NCBI GenBank assembly: GCA_963798075.1
Contig: CAWCRU010000033.1
Span: 124,001 to 188,000 of the forward strand
DNA length: 64,000 bases
Reading direction: 5' to 3'
Origin: DATAOG01 sp963798075
GTDB lineage: Bacteria > Pseudomonadota > Alphaproteobacteria > Geminicoccales > Geminicoccaceae
The notes beneath the pieces are model-generated. The model searched no databases, was not told where the DNA came from, and saw only the letters and a program-made list of their open reading frames with translations. How positions within the stretch are numbered: position 1 is the stretch's first letter; every line of letters starts with the position of its first letter. The position numbers were made by a program, and so were the translations under genes. Below, piece by piece: positions 39,205-47,978 of this stretch.

Positions 39205-39972
39205 TCAGTGGCAGCCCGCGAAACTGCCGCCGGCCAAGTGCAGCGCGAGGGCGGCCCGAAGGTCGAACGCGGCGTCCGCGCTCTGGGCCCTTTCGGCCGC
39301 CTCGGCGAGCGGCAGGCCATCGACCAGGGCTTCCACGAGCAGCAGGTCGGCCTGCGCGATCGGCCGGGTGGTCACGGTCATCTCGGGCCTGACCACCAGC
39401 GCGTGCTCGGCGCGCCCGCTCTCAGGCGGAGCGTCTTCCGTCGAGTTCTCGAGCGCGGCCTGCCAGAGGGAATAGACTGGGCCGGCGGAGCGGATCAGGC
39501 GCAAACTCGGGTGTGGGTCGAACCGCAGCCCGGGGTACCGCTCGGCCGGGATCGAGGCGAGCGTAGTGAGCGCCAGCGGTTCGGCATCGGCTGCGTAATA
39601 GGCTTCCTCGCGGGCCCATTCGAGCCTGGCGACGTCGCCAAGCCGGGGCAGCCTCGCGGCCTCGACCGAACGCGCCAGAAAGTCGGGGAAACGGGCGCCG
39701 TAGCCGGCGAGCTGCGGTCGCACCGGCGGCTCGGCACGAATGAAGGCCTGAGCGAGCGCGGCGAAGCCCTCCGGGCCAAGCCGTCGTCGGGTCGCCGGAA
39801 AGCTGCCCTCCAGCAGGCCCCTGAGCGAGACCAGCACGTTGTTCCGGTAGACGCCGAGCCGGCGTTCGGGGGCTATGCCGGCGCCGATGACCCCGCTCGC
39901 GATGGCGCCGATCTCGGCGGGGTCGAGGATGCCCCGGGCGAACGCCGCCTGGACCTCAAGCAGCGTCGGCAC
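39205..39972 (-). CDS. DUF2063 protein (BufC/HvfC-like partner)
   Basis: A 255-residue DUF2063 protein. N-terminal family motif LLEVQAAFARGILDP, then GIAPERRLGVYRNNVLVSLRGLLEGSFPATRRRLGPEGFAALAQAFI and the C-terminal LDWA-like region LARLEWAREEAYYAADA. Acts with the DUF692 iron enzyme to modify precursor cysteines, probably by guiding the substrate. It starts at a GTG (39972) overlapping the DUF692 gene by 17 bp, so translation is coupled. Confidence 0.87.
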   Translation of the reverse strand: MPTLLEVQAAFARGILDPAEIGAIASGVIGAGIAPERRLGVYRNNVLVSLRGLLEGSFPATRRRLGPEGFAALAQAFIRAEPPVRPQLAGYGARFPDFLARSVEAARLPRLGDVARLEWAREEAYYAADAEPLALTTLASIPAERYPGLRFDPHPSLRLIRSAGPVYSLWQAALENSTEDAPPESGRAEHALVVRPEMTVTTRPIAQADLLLVEALVDGLPLAEAAERAQSADAAFDLRAALALHLAGGSFAGCH

Positions 39973-40840
39973 GCGCTCGCTCCCGGACGGCTCGGCCGAG
40001 CCGGCGTTGCGCCGCCGCGCGCTCCTCGAGCAGCACCGCGAGCGGCGGGATCGCGTTGTCCCACTCGATCAGCGTGGGTCGCGGCCCGTAGCGCGCGAGG
40101 GCGGCGTCGAACAGACGCCAGACCGGCTCCACGACCCGGCTTGCATGATCGTCGATCAGGATCGGGCTGCCCTCGATCTCGCAGATCGCGTGGCCGGCCA
40201 GATGGAACTCGCCGACCAGGGCGCTCGGGATCGTCTCGAGATAGTCGGCGACCGCGAAGCCGTGATTGTGCGCGCTGACGTGAATGTTGTTGATGTCGAG
40301 CAGGATACCGCAGCCGGCCCGGCGCGCGATCTCGGCGACGAACTCACATTCGGGCATGGTGCTGTCGACGAAGCGGAGATAAGAGGACGGGTTCTCGACC
40401 ATCAGCGGCCTGCCGAGCCCCTCCTGCGCGATCGCGACGTTGCGCGCGACCAGCGTCAGCGCCTCCTCGGTATAGGGGATCGGGAACAGATCGTTCAGGT
40501 AGTGGCCGCTCTCGATGCTCCAGGCGATGTGCTCGGAGAGCAGTGCCGGCGCGAAGCGGTCTGCAAGCCGGCGGACGCGCGCGAGGTGCGCCGGGTCGGG
40601 CGGCTCGGCCGAGCCGAGCGACAGGCCGACGCCGTGCAACGAGAGCGCGTAGCGCTCGCGGATCCGCTCGAGCTGACGCAGCCGCGGGCCGCCGTCGACC
40701 AGATAGTTCTCGGTGTGCACCTCGACCCAGGCGAGCCCGGCGGGCGGGCGTTCGATGAGCTCGGCGACGTGAGGATGGCGCAGCCCGATGCCCGCTTGGC
40801 ATTCAAGCGAACGTGAGCGATTACCGGCGGGGGCGCTCAT
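39956..40840 (-). CDS. DUF692 multinuclear iron oxidative enzyme (BufB/MNIO)
   Basis: A 294-residue TIM-barrel enzyme. Motifs: CQAGIGLRHPHVAELIE, WVEVHTENYL, SLHGVGLSLGSAEP, LLSEHIAWS, LMVENPSSYLRF, GCGILLDINNIHVSAHNHGF, GEFHLAGHA and LIDDHASRV, supplying the His/Asp/Glu ligands of the iron centre. Family members convert precursor cysteines to thiooxazole-type or related groups. First gene of a three-gene operon under a SigF-type promoter (40938-40963). Its ATG overlaps the stop of a 14-codon ORF. Confidence 0.92.
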   Translation of the reverse strand: MSAPAGNRSRSLECQAGIGLRHPHVAELIERPPAGLAWVEVHTENYLVDGGPRLRQLERIRERYALSLHGVGLSLGSAEPPDPAHLARVRRLADRFAPALLSEHIAWSIESGHYLNDLFPIPYTEEALTLVARNVAIAQEGLGRPLMVENPSSYLRFVDSTMPECEFVAEIARRAGCGILLDINNIHVSAHNHGFAVADYLETIPSALVGEFHLAGHAICEIEGSPILIDDHASRVVEPVWRLFDAALARYGPRPTLIEWDNAIPPLAVLLEERAAAQRRLGRAVRERARADAA

Positions 40841-40881
40841 GATCGGGCTCCCACCAGAACAAACGGAGCGGTCCGGGTCAT
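40837..40881 (-). other. 14-codon ORF at the head of the bufBCD operon
   Basis: ATG at 40881, 10 nt after a near-perfect Shine-Dalgarno (AGGAGGTGA, 40900-40892), codes MTRTAPFVLVGARS and stops with a TGA (40839-40837) overlapping the DUF692 ATG. This is the strongest ribosome binding site of the operon, and it sits where the precursor gene usually is. It may be a leader that couples translation, or a relic of a lost precursor gene. Confidence 0.45.
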
Positions 40882-40937
40882 CGCGCAGTTGTCACCTCCT
40901 GTTATTCCCAGGGAGCGGGGTGGATGCGCTAATCAGG

Positions 40938-40963
40938 TTCGCGCCCAGCCGACCGAAGGTTAC
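40938..40963 (-). promoter_or_regulatory. SigF-type ECF promoter of the bufferin operon
   Basis: On the minus strand GTAACC (40963-40958), 16 bp, then CGAA (40941-40938). This matches element for element the GTAACC-N16-CGAA consensus that I recall for Caulobacter SigF, the sigma factor of DUF2282/DUF692 operons. It lies about 55-60 bp before the 14-codon ORF. Confidence 0.75.
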
Positions 40964-40988
40964 AGGCACCCGGACGAAGCCCTGAACG

Positions 40989-41573
40989 ATGAGCGACAGG
41001 AGCGAGGCAACGCCGAGCGGAACCCGGGTCGACGGCTCGCGCGACTGGTCCGAGCTGATGGCGCGCGCGCAGGCCGGCGACCAGCTCGCCTACCGGCGCC
41101 TGCTCGACGACATCGCTCCTTATCTCCGCTCCCTGGTGACCAGGCATACCATGCTGGCCGGCGAGGTCGAAGATGTCGTGCAGGACGTGCTACTCACGGT
41201 CCACGCCGTCCGCCACGCCTACGATCCGACCCGGCCGTTCGGGCCGTGGCTGCTCGCGATCGCCCGGCGCCGGATCGTCGACCGGCTGCGCCGCCGCGGT
41301 AGCAGGGCGGCCGAGATCCCGCTCGGACCCCAGCATGAAACCATTGTTGCCGACGGCGCGAACCTCTATCCGCTGCTCTCGGGGCGGCGTGGCCTGCGCG
41401 ACGCGATCGCGAGCTTGCCGGCAGGACAGCGACAAGCCATCCTGCTGCTCAAGCTGCGCGGGCTGTCGCTGAAGGAGGCGGCGCTCGAGAGCGGGCTTTC
41501 GATCGCGGCGCTCAAGGTCGCGAGCCATCGGGCGCTGAAAGCGTTACGGGCGATGCTGGATGAGCGGACCTGA
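40989..41573 (+). CDS. ECF sigma factor, SigF-like
   Basis: A 194-residue group IV sigma factor. Sigma-2 spans about 20-95 (LAYRRLLDDIAPYLRSLVTRH, EVEDVVQDVLLTVHAVRHAYDPTRPFGPWLLAIARRRIVDRLRR). Sigma-4 follows at about 135-190 (LPAGQRQAILLLKLRGLSLKEAALESGLSIAALKVASHRALKALRAML). It is divergent from the bufBCD operon and 3 bp before its anti-sigma gene. In Caulobacter this arrangement responds to copper, cadmium and chromium stress. Confidence 0.92.
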   Translation: MSDRSEATPSGTRVDGSRDWSELMARAQAGDQLAYRRLLDDIAPYLRSLVTRHTMLAGEVEDVVQDVLLTVHAVRHAYDPTRPFGPWLLAIARRRIVDRLRRRGSRAAEIPLGPQHETIVADGANLYPLLSGRRGLRDAIASLPAGQRQAILLLKLRGLSLKEAALESGLSIAALKVASHRALKALRAMLDERT

Positions 41574-41576
41574 GGG

Positions 41577-42257
41577 GTGGTCACGACCCCCGAACTGATC
41601 GGGCGGCTGTGCGCCGGCGCGACGCCGGTGCGGCGCCTGCGCTCGCCTTTCCTGCGCGCCGGCTTGTGGCTTTCGCTCGCGGGGCTCGTGCTGGTCGCGC
41701 TGGCGGCGCTCCACGGTCCCCGCCCGGACCTGGTCCTCCGCCTCGGCCAGCCAGTCTTTGCCGCGGGGCTGGCGGGCTCGCTCTTGACCGGGGTCCTGGC
41801 AGCGCTCGCCGCCTTCGAACTCGCCCTGCCGGATCGCTCGCGTTGGTGGCTGCTCCTGCCCGTGCCGGCAATCGGGCTGTGGCTCGCTACCATCGGCTAT
41901 GGCTGTCTGACCAGCTGGGTCAGCATCGGCCCCGGCGGCATGCGCCCCGGCAGCACGCTCGAGTGCTTCGAGACGCTCTTCCTGGTGAGCCTGCCGCCCT
42001 GGGCCCTGCTCCTCTGGATGCTCCACCGCACCGCCTGGCTCGACCCGTCGCCGGTCGCTCTGATGGGCGGCTTGGCGGCCGCCGGCATTGCGGCCACCGC
42101 GATGTCGATCCTGCATCGGCTCGATGCAACTCTGCTGGTGTTGATCTGGAACCTCGGGGCCGCCGCCGCGATCGTCGCCCTCGGCGGCATCTTCGGCCGC
42201 AGGATCTTGTTAAAGCTCGATCATCTGAACCCCGCCTTGCGCAGACCCTCGGCATAG
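41577..42257 (+). CDS. NrsF-family (DUF1109) membrane anti-sigma factor
   Basis: A 226-residue protein with six membrane helices after a short cytoplasmic N-terminus (TPELIGRLCAGATPVRRLRSPFLRAGLWLSLAGL). Conserved PGGMRPGSTLECFETLFLVSLPPWALLLWML is typical of NrsF. It would hold the ECF sigma at the membrane and release it on metal stress; cysteine C-terminal to STLE is conserved in the family. GTG start 41577. It overlaps the 3' end of the BTAD regulator by 37 bp, tail to tail. Confidence 0.88.
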   Translation: MVTTPELIGRLCAGATPVRRLRSPFLRAGLWLSLAGLVLVALAALHGPRPDLVLRLGQPVFAAGLAGSLLTGVLAALAAFELALPDRSRWWLLLPVPAIGLWLATIGYGCLTSWVSIGPGGMRPGSTLECFETLFLVSLPPWALLLWMLHRTAWLDPSPVALMGGLAAAGIAATAMSILHRLDATLLVLIWNLGAAAAIVALGGIFGRRILLKLDHLNPALRRPSA

Positions 42258-44248
42258 TGCTCGGCGTCCGCCGGGCGCCGGAACGGGTCCATCGCGAGCA
42301 GCCAGTCGAGGCAGCTGGTGCCCTCGGCGAAGAGGCCGCGCGCCAGCTGGCGCCGGTGATGGCGATGGACCGTCTCGCGATGGCCGGGGCACGCCTCGAG
42401 GTTGCCGAGATGGGCGTAGGCGGCCGCGATGAAGGCGGGCGTGTTGCAGAGCGCCTCCGGTGCCGGCGTCATCGTCGCGATCGCCTCGTCGTGCAGGCGG
42501 GCGCTGAACAGCGCGATCCCGGCAAACGCCGTGTACCATTCCGGGTGGTGGGGGGCGAGGCGGAGCGCGCTGCGGCCGGCCTCGACCGCGAGCTCGGGCT
42601 CGCCGATCAGCGCCATCGCCGCGGCCGCGTGGGCCAGCACGTCGGCATCGTTCGGATTGAGCTCGAGCGCGCGCAGCAGCTGCCGCCTCGCGCCCTCGTA
42701 GTCGCGACCGTAGAGCCGGGCGACGCCGAGCACGCAATGCGCCCTGTGATCCCGCTCGTCGAGCTCGATCGCCTTCTGCGCCAGATCGAGGGCCTCCTGG
42801 CGCAGGAAGAACCAGTGGTTCCAGGAGAAGCAGGCCCACTCGTTCAGATAGGCCATGGCGAGGCCGACATAGGCGCGCGCGTAGTGCGGGTCCTTGGCCA
42901 CCGCCTGCTGGAAGCAGCCGCGCGCGTCGGCGAGCGCCGAGAGCTCGGGGCGCCTCAGCGCGCTCCAGCCGCGCAGCCAGAGATCGTAGGCCGCGAGATC
43001 GTTCGGGCGCTGGCGCCGGGCCTGCTCGAGCCGGGAGTCCTCGATCCGGCCGATCACCGTGCCGACGATCCGGCGCGCCATCTCGTCCTGGAGGTCGAAG
43101 ACCTGGCTGCGGGCGCCGTCGTAGCGCTCGGCCCAGAGCTGGCGCGCGCTCGCGGTCTCGACCAGGCGCACCGTGATCCGAAGCCGGTCGCCCGCGGCCC
43201 TGAGGCTGCCGTCCAGCACGTAGGTCGTGCCGAGCTCCGCCCCGATCCGCGCCGGCGCCAGCGCGCTCGCGCGGTAGGCCAAGGCGGTCGCCGGCGCGAT
43301 CACGTCGAGCTCGCGAAAGCGGCCGAGCTCGGTCGCGAGGTCCTCGGCCAGGCCGTCGCCCAGATGGCGGTCCGCGTCGTCGGCGGCGAAGGCCAGCACG
43401 GCGATCGCCGGCCGCCCGGTGGGCGCGGCGCGGCGGCGGGCACGGTCCGCGGCAGCAGTTCGGAGCACGGCCGCGCGCTCGGGCAGATCGTCGCCCTCGG
43501 GGTCGGGCGGCGCCTCCGGCAGCAGCTTCGAGAGCTCGGCGCGCAGCCGCAGGGTCTCGGGCGCCGGCGCGATGCCGAGCTCGCGCGCCAGCAGCTCGCG
43601 GCAGCGCCGGTACTGGTCCAGCGCCGAGCCGACCCGGTCCTGGTACATGTAGAGCCGGATCAGGGCGCGGTGGACGCCCTCCTGCAGCCCATCGAGGGCG
43701 AGCAGCCGCAGCGCCACCTGGATCGCGCGCTCGATCGCGCCGGTCGCCACATAGTGGTCGAGCAGCCGATGCAGCACCTGCTGCAGGCTCTCGTCCAGGC
43801 GCCGGCGCTCGCTCGCGAGCCAGTCGTCGAACGCCTCGCCGGGGCCGGCAAAGCCCTCGAGCAGCGGACCCCGGTAGAGGCCGGCTGCCCGCTCCAGCGT
43901 CTCGGGCGTGGCGTCGGCCGCGAGCCGCTCGAAGTGCCACGCGTCGACCTCGATCAGGTCCGGCCGGATCGCGATCTGGTCGGCCGCGGCGGCGAGGCAG
44001 TCGCGCGCCGCCGCCGGCAGGGCCTCGCGCAGGCGGGAGAGCGTCTTCCTGAGGTTGGCGCGCGCCTGGGCCTCGCCGTGATCGGCCCAGAGCAGCGCCG
44101 CGAGCTGCTCGCGCCGCTGCGCCTGCGCGGCGTTCATCGCCAGATACGCGAGCAGCGCCCGCACCTTGCGGGTCGGGAAGATCAGCGGCGCGCCGGCGGC
44201 CGGGCGGCACTCGAAGCCGCCGAGCAGGCTGAGGTGCAGGAGCGTCAT
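42221..44248 (-). CDS. BTAD/TPR transcriptional regulator
   Basis: A 675-residue regulator. N-terminal OmpR-type winged helix (LHLSLLGGFECRPAAGAPLIFPTRKVRALLAYLAMN, ANLRKTLSRLREALP), bacterial transcriptional activation domain (VHRALIRLYMYQDRVGSALDQYRRCRELLARELGIAPAPETL), then a TolB-like FlgO domain (AIAVLAFAADDADRHLGDGLAEDLATELGRF, YVLDGSLRAAGDRLRITVRLVE). TPR repeats fill residues 420-660. Similar proteins control accessory metabolic functions. Divergent from the methyltransferase gene 119 bp away. Confidence 0.87.
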   Translation of the reverse strand: MTLLHLSLLGGFECRPAAGAPLIFPTRKVRALLAYLAMNAAQAQRREQLAALLWADHGEAQARANLRKTLSRLREALPAAARDCLAAAADQIAIRPDLIEVDAWHFERLAADATPETLERAAGLYRGPLLEGFAGPGEAFDDWLASERRRLDESLQQVLHRLLDHYVATGAIERAIQVALRLLALDGLQEGVHRALIRLYMYQDRVGSALDQYRRCRELLARELGIAPAPETLRLRAELSKLLPEAPPDPEGDDLPERAAVLRTAAADRARRRAAPTGRPAIAVLAFAADDADRHLGDGLAEDLATELGRFRELDVIAPATALAYRASALAPARIGAELGTTYVLDGSLRAAGDRLRITVRLVETASARQLWAERYDGARSQVFDLQDEMARRIVGTVIGRIEDSRLEQARRQRPNDLAAYDLWLRGWSALRRPELSALADARGCFQQAVAKDPHYARAYVGLAMAYLNEWACFSWNHWFFLRQEALDLAQKAIELDERDHRAHCVLGVARLYGRDYEGARRQLLRALELNPNDADVLAHAAAAMALIGEPELAVEAGRSALRLAPHHPEWYTAFAGIALFSARLHDEAIATMTPAPEALCNTPAFIAAAYAHLGNLEACPGHRETVHRHHRRQLARGLFAEGTSCLDWLLAMDPFRRPADAEHYAEGLRKAGFR

Positions 44249-44367
44249 CGGCCAGAGCCTCTCGCGACCGCCGCATGCTGCCCGCTTGTCCCGCTCTTGT
44301 CACGCCGGCGGCGACGCGCGCTCGTCAAGGTGGCAGCAGATCCCCACCGCCAAGGAGGTGTCAGGTC

Positions 44368-45192
44368 ATGTCGGCAGCAGCAGAGCACAAGGATGCCGCG
44401 ATCGGGCGCGGCCAGGTCACGCGCAGCGCGGCCGAGGTGTACGAGGAGTTCTTCGTCCCCGCGCTGTTCCGGGAATGGGCGCCGCGGGTCGCGCAGGCGG
44501 CCGGCATCCGGGAGGGCTACAAGGTGCTGGACGTCGCCTGCGGCACGGGCGTGCTGGCGCGCGAGGCCGCGGGCCGCGCCGGGCCGCAGGGCGAGGTCTG
44601 CGGCCTCGACCGCAACGAGGGCATGCTGGCCGTGGCCAGGCGCCTGGCCCCCGCGGTCGCCTGGCGCCAGGGGCTGGCCGAGGCCCTGCCCTACGCCGCC
44701 GGCCGGTTCGATGCCGTGGTCAGCCAGTTCGGGCTGATGTTCTTCGACGACCGGCAGCGCGCGCTCGCGGAGATGCTGCGCGTGCTGCGCCCGGGCGGGC
44801 GGCTCGCGGTCGCGGTCTGGGACCGGCTCGAGACCTCGCCCGGCTATGCCGCGATGACCGCGCTCCTCGAGCGCCTGTTCGGCGAGCAGATCGCAGCCGG
44901 CCTGCGGGCACCGTTCGTGCTCGGCGATCCGGCCGAGCTCCGGCCCTTGTTCGCAGACGCGGGCATGCCCGACATCGAGATCGCGACCGAGGTCGGCAGC
45001 GCGCGCTTTCCCTCGATCGAGGCCTGGGTCCACACCGACGTCAAGGGCTGGACGCTCGCCGACCTGATCGACGACGCCCAGTATCAGGTGCTGCTGCGAG
45101 CGGCGCAGGCGGAACTGAAGCTTTTCGCGCGCCCCGACGGCACCGTCGCCTTCGCCTCGCCCGCCCACATCGTGAGCGCGACCAAACCCTGA
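44368..45192 (+). CDS. SAM-dependent methyltransferase (UbiE-like fold)
   Basis: A 274-residue class I methyltransferase. Motif I VLDVACGTGVLAREAA at about 53-68, GLDRNEGMLAVARR, the DxV motif FDAVVSQFGLMFFDD, and MLRVLRPGGRLAVAVWDRLE. AAGGAGGTG lies before ATG 44368. Divergent from the BTAD regulator, which may control it. Substrate is not known. Confidence 0.9.
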   Translation: MSAAAEHKDAAIGRGQVTRSAAEVYEEFFVPALFREWAPRVAQAAGIREGYKVLDVACGTGVLAREAAGRAGPQGEVCGLDRNEGMLAVARRLAPAVAWRQGLAEALPYAAGRFDAVVSQFGLMFFDDRQRALAEMLRVLRPGGRLAVAVWDRLETSPGYAAMTALLERLFGEQIAAGLRAPFVLGDPAELRPLFADAGMPDIEIATEVGSARFPSIEAWVHTDVKGWTLADLIDDAQYQVLLRAAQAELKLFARPDGTVAFASPAHIVSATKP

Positions 45193-45233
45193 GGGCGGAT
45201 CGGCACCGCCCCCGCAGGACGCCCCGCAGGCCG

Positions 45234-45789
45234 CTACACGGTCCGCTTGCTGGCGCAGTCGAAGCCGCCCGAGACGGGCGCTGTCGGCCTCCCATCCGCG
45301 TCGACCGGAGTAAACTGCCACTCTACCCGGCGTGGTTGCATCACGATGGTCCTCGAGCGGCTCATTCGCTTGCCCCACAAGGTTCTGCTGGACCCGCACG
45401 ATCAGGACATCGGTCAAGGTGAGCTGAAAGAACACGAGCGGCTCGCCGCCCCGAGCCCGGACCGGAAACTCCACGCTCGGCAGGGTGCGCTGAACGAGAG
45501 ATTGAATCATGAGCGGGATCGAGGCGGTATCGATGGGCTTGCTCACCGTGTACAAGCCGCAGGCGGATGCCGGGGGACGATCGCCCGTGCCCACTGGCGG
45601 GACGTCACCTTTGATGCCGACCGAGTACGAGATTCCCAGGACCTCCGAGCAGCCGGCAAACTGGGGATCGGTCGAGCCGCCGGCGATTTCGTCGCCGCAC
45701 ATGAAGATGTCGGACGCGGCGACCGCCAACCCGGGCTGGGCAAAGGCAATGGCCACTGCCCAGGGCAACAGGATTTTCCGAAGAATCAT
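45234..45789 (-). CDS. Secreted Hcp-like protein, frame broken near 45313
   Basis: N-terminal signal peptide MILRKILLPWAVAIAFAQPGLAVAAS precedes an Hcp-fold protein: DIFMCGDEIAGGSTDPQFAGC, VSKPIDTASIPLMIQSLVQRTLPSVEFPVR, FFQLTLTDVLIVRVQQNLVG, NEPLEDHRDATTP. In the next frame VEWQFTPVDADGRPTAPVSGGFDC follows, ending at TAG 45234. One extra base restores 184 residues. Hcp forms the type VI secretion tube, but no other T6SS gene is present, and a Sec signal is unusual for tube Hcp. ATG 45789 has GGAGA upstream. Confidence 0.75.
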
Positions 45790-45904
45790 GGAACAGTCTC
45801 CATTGCCGGTAGGTCGAAATGCCAGGAACCTCAGTCCATGTGCCTCCGGCCAGGCGCATGAACCGTCACGAACCCTCACGGGTGGACTTTTGACGGCCAA
45901 GGCG

Positions 45905-46792
45905 TCAGCCCCAGCCGAGACGGCGGAGGTAGTCGCGGTTGGCGCGGGCGATCGGCAGGGGCTTGTCGGCCGGAGCGGGGTACATGTCCTGCTCGACCAC
46001 GACGAAGCCCTCGAACGCCGCCTGCCGCAGGAGCTCGCCGAAGCCGGAAAAATCGACCGCGCCGCGATCGAGCTCGCAGAACGCGCCGCGCGCGACCGCC
46101 GCCGCGAACGGCAGCGTCTCCCGCCGTGCCTGCGCCAGCACGACCGGGTCGACGCTCTTGACGTGCAGATAGTCGATCCGGCCCTGGTGCCTGCGCATGA
46201 AGCGGGCGACATCGCCGCCGGCATAGAGGTGGTGGCCGGTATCGAAGCAGAGCCGGACCAGGTCGGGGTCGGTCGCCTCGAGAAAACGCTCGATCTGCGC
46301 CTCGGTCTCGACGTGGGTCTCGGCGTGCGGGTGGAAGGCGAGCGTCAGGCCGAAGCGCTCCTGCGCGAGCCTGGCCGCCTGCTCGGCCGTCAGGACCAGG
46401 CGCCGCCAGCCGTCGTCGTCCAGCTCGCGCGGCTGCTGGAGCGCGCCCGTGTGCATGTCGGTGTACATGGCGTCGATCAGGATCAGGTGCCGGGCGCCCA
46501 GCGCCTGCAGCAGCGCGCCCGCGGTCTCGATCTGACCTTCGAGCTCCGGCCAGACGCCCGCATCCTCGAGCGGCAGCATGACCACCTGACCGCAGGCGCC
46601 GAGGCCGCGGGCATCGAGCTCGGCCGCCAGCACCGCCGGCGCCGTCGGCAGGTAGCCGATCGGGCCCAGCTCGGTCCAGAGGTAGCCGGCGGCGGCGGCC
46701 TCGTCCAGATACCGCCGCCAGTCGATCTGCCGGTCGTCCTTGGCGAACCAGACGCCGAAGGAATCGGGCGCGGTCGCGATCTTGAGCTGCAT
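45905..46792 (-). CDS. Sugar phosphate isomerase/epimerase, IolE-like
   Basis: A 295-residue xylose-isomerase-like TIM barrel: LKIATAPDSFGVWF, YLWTELGPIGYLP, LAFHPHAETHVETEAQIERFLE, LCFDTGHHLYAGGDVARFM, IDYLHVKSVDP, GAFCELDRGAVDF and VVVEQDMYP supply the metal ligands. The PDSFGVWF start and DTGHH resemble 2-keto-myo-inositol dehydratase (IolE). It lies 14 bp after an IolG-like gene on the same strand, so inositol or related sugar catabolism is likely. Confidence 0.82.
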   Translation of the reverse strand: MQLKIATAPDSFGVWFAKDDRQIDWRRYLDEAAAAGYLWTELGPIGYLPTAPAVLAAELDARGLGACGQVVMLPLEDAGVWPELEGQIETAGALLQALGARHLILIDAMYTDMHTGALQQPRELDDDGWRRLVLTAEQAARLAQERFGLTLAFHPHAETHVETEAQIERFLEATDPDLVRLCFDTGHHLYAGGDVARFMRRHQGRIDYLHVKSVDPVVLAQARRETLPFAAAVARGAFCELDRGAVDFSGFGELLRQAAFEGFVVVEQDMYPAPADKPLPIARANRDYLRRLGWG

Positions 46793-46806
46793 CGCTCTCT
46801 CCGGGC

Positions 46807-47805
46807 TCAATAGCGGACCTGCACGGGCTGTCCGGTGCTGGCCGACTGCCGCGCGGCGGCGGCCAGGATCAGGGCCCGGCGGCCGTCCTCGGCGGTGATG
46901 AAGGGCTCCTCGCCGTGCTCGACCACGTCGGCGAAGTGATCGAGGGCGTGGCGGTAGGACACAACGTAGCGGTCCGTGAAGAAATACGGGAAGACGTCGC
47001 CGCGGACGCCGGCGGCGTCGTAGCGCTCGAGCGTCGTGCGCCGGACGTTGTCGGAGCGCAGCATGCCGCCCGAGCCCAGCACCTCGATCCGCTGGTCGTA
47101 GCCGTAGGTCGCGCGCCAGCTGTTGTTGATCTGGCAGAGCCGGCCGCTCGCGGTCCGCAACAGCGCGACCGCCGTATCCGTCTCGCCGAGCGCGCGGAAC
47201 GCGGGCTCGATCAGGCAGCTCGCCATGGCGAACACCTCGACCGGCTCCTCGGCCAGCAGCCAGCGTGCCATGTCGACGTCGTGGACCATGGTCTCGAGGA
47301 ACAGAGCGCCGGGCGAGCCCTCGAGGTAGGCGACGGGCGGCGGCTCGGGATCGCGCGAGGTGATGCTGATCAGCTCGGGCGCCCCCGCTTCGCCCGCGCG
47401 CAGCGCCCGCTCGAGGGCGGCATGGTTGGGATCGAAGCGCCGGTTGAAGTCGACGAACACCGGCACGCCCTTGCCCTCGATCGCGCGCACGCAGGCGTCG
47501 GCGCGCTCCCGATCGAGATCGAGCGGCTTCTCGCAGAAGACGGGCTTGTTCGCCGCGACCGCGCGCATGACCAGCTCGGCATGCGTGCTCGACGAGGAGG
47601 CGATCAGGACGGCGTCGGTCGCGGCCTCGCGAATGGCGCCCTCGACATCGGTGCCGGACCTGGCGCCGTAGGGCTCGGCCAGGCGGCTCGCCGCCTGCGG
47701 GTTGACGTCGACCACGGTGGCGAGGCGGAGGTTCCGGTGCGCCGCGATGTTTTGGGCGTGGAGGGCTGCGATGCGCCCGGCGCCGATCAGGCAGATGTTC
47801 AGCAT
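46807..47805 (-). CDS. Gfo/Idh/MocA oxidoreductase, inositol 2-dehydrogenase-like
   Basis: A 332-residue enzyme. Rossmann NICLIGAGRIAALHAQNIAAH at the start, the EKP motif in KPVFCEKPLDLDRERA, VDFNRRFDPNHAALERAL, and the His-containing LETMVHDVDMARWLLAEEPVEV, which carries the catalytic D-H pair of IolG. Oxidises myo-inositol or a related sugar with NAD. First gene of a two-gene operon with the IolE-like gene; divergent from corA. Confidence 0.85.
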   Translation of the reverse strand: MLNICLIGAGRIAALHAQNIAAHRNLRLATVVDVNPQAASRLAEPYGARSGTDVEGAIREAATDAVLIASSSSTHAELVMRAVAANKPVFCEKPLDLDRERADACVRAIEGKGVPVFVDFNRRFDPNHAALERALRAGEAGAPELISITSRDPEPPPVAYLEGSPGALFLETMVHDVDMARWLLAEEPVEVFAMASCLIEPAFRALGETDTAVALLRTASGRLCQINNSWRATYGYDQRIEVLGSGGMLRSDNVRRTTLERYDAAGVRGDVFPYFFTDRYVVSYRHALDHFADVVEHGEEPFITAEDGRRALILAAAARQSASTGQPVQVRY

Positions 47806-47978
47806 GACGCCCTTCCTTGCCCGGCGGGCCGCGGCCGGCCGCTTTTTGCGATCTTGTGCGATCCTGCCGCTGCGCGGCATTCTGCCGCCGGATCGCCGAT
47901 CCCACAATCGGCCTCTTGCGGTCGGGTTCGGCGGGCCTGAGCCTTGCGGGCCAAAGAGCGTCTCCCGGAGGCAGCGCC

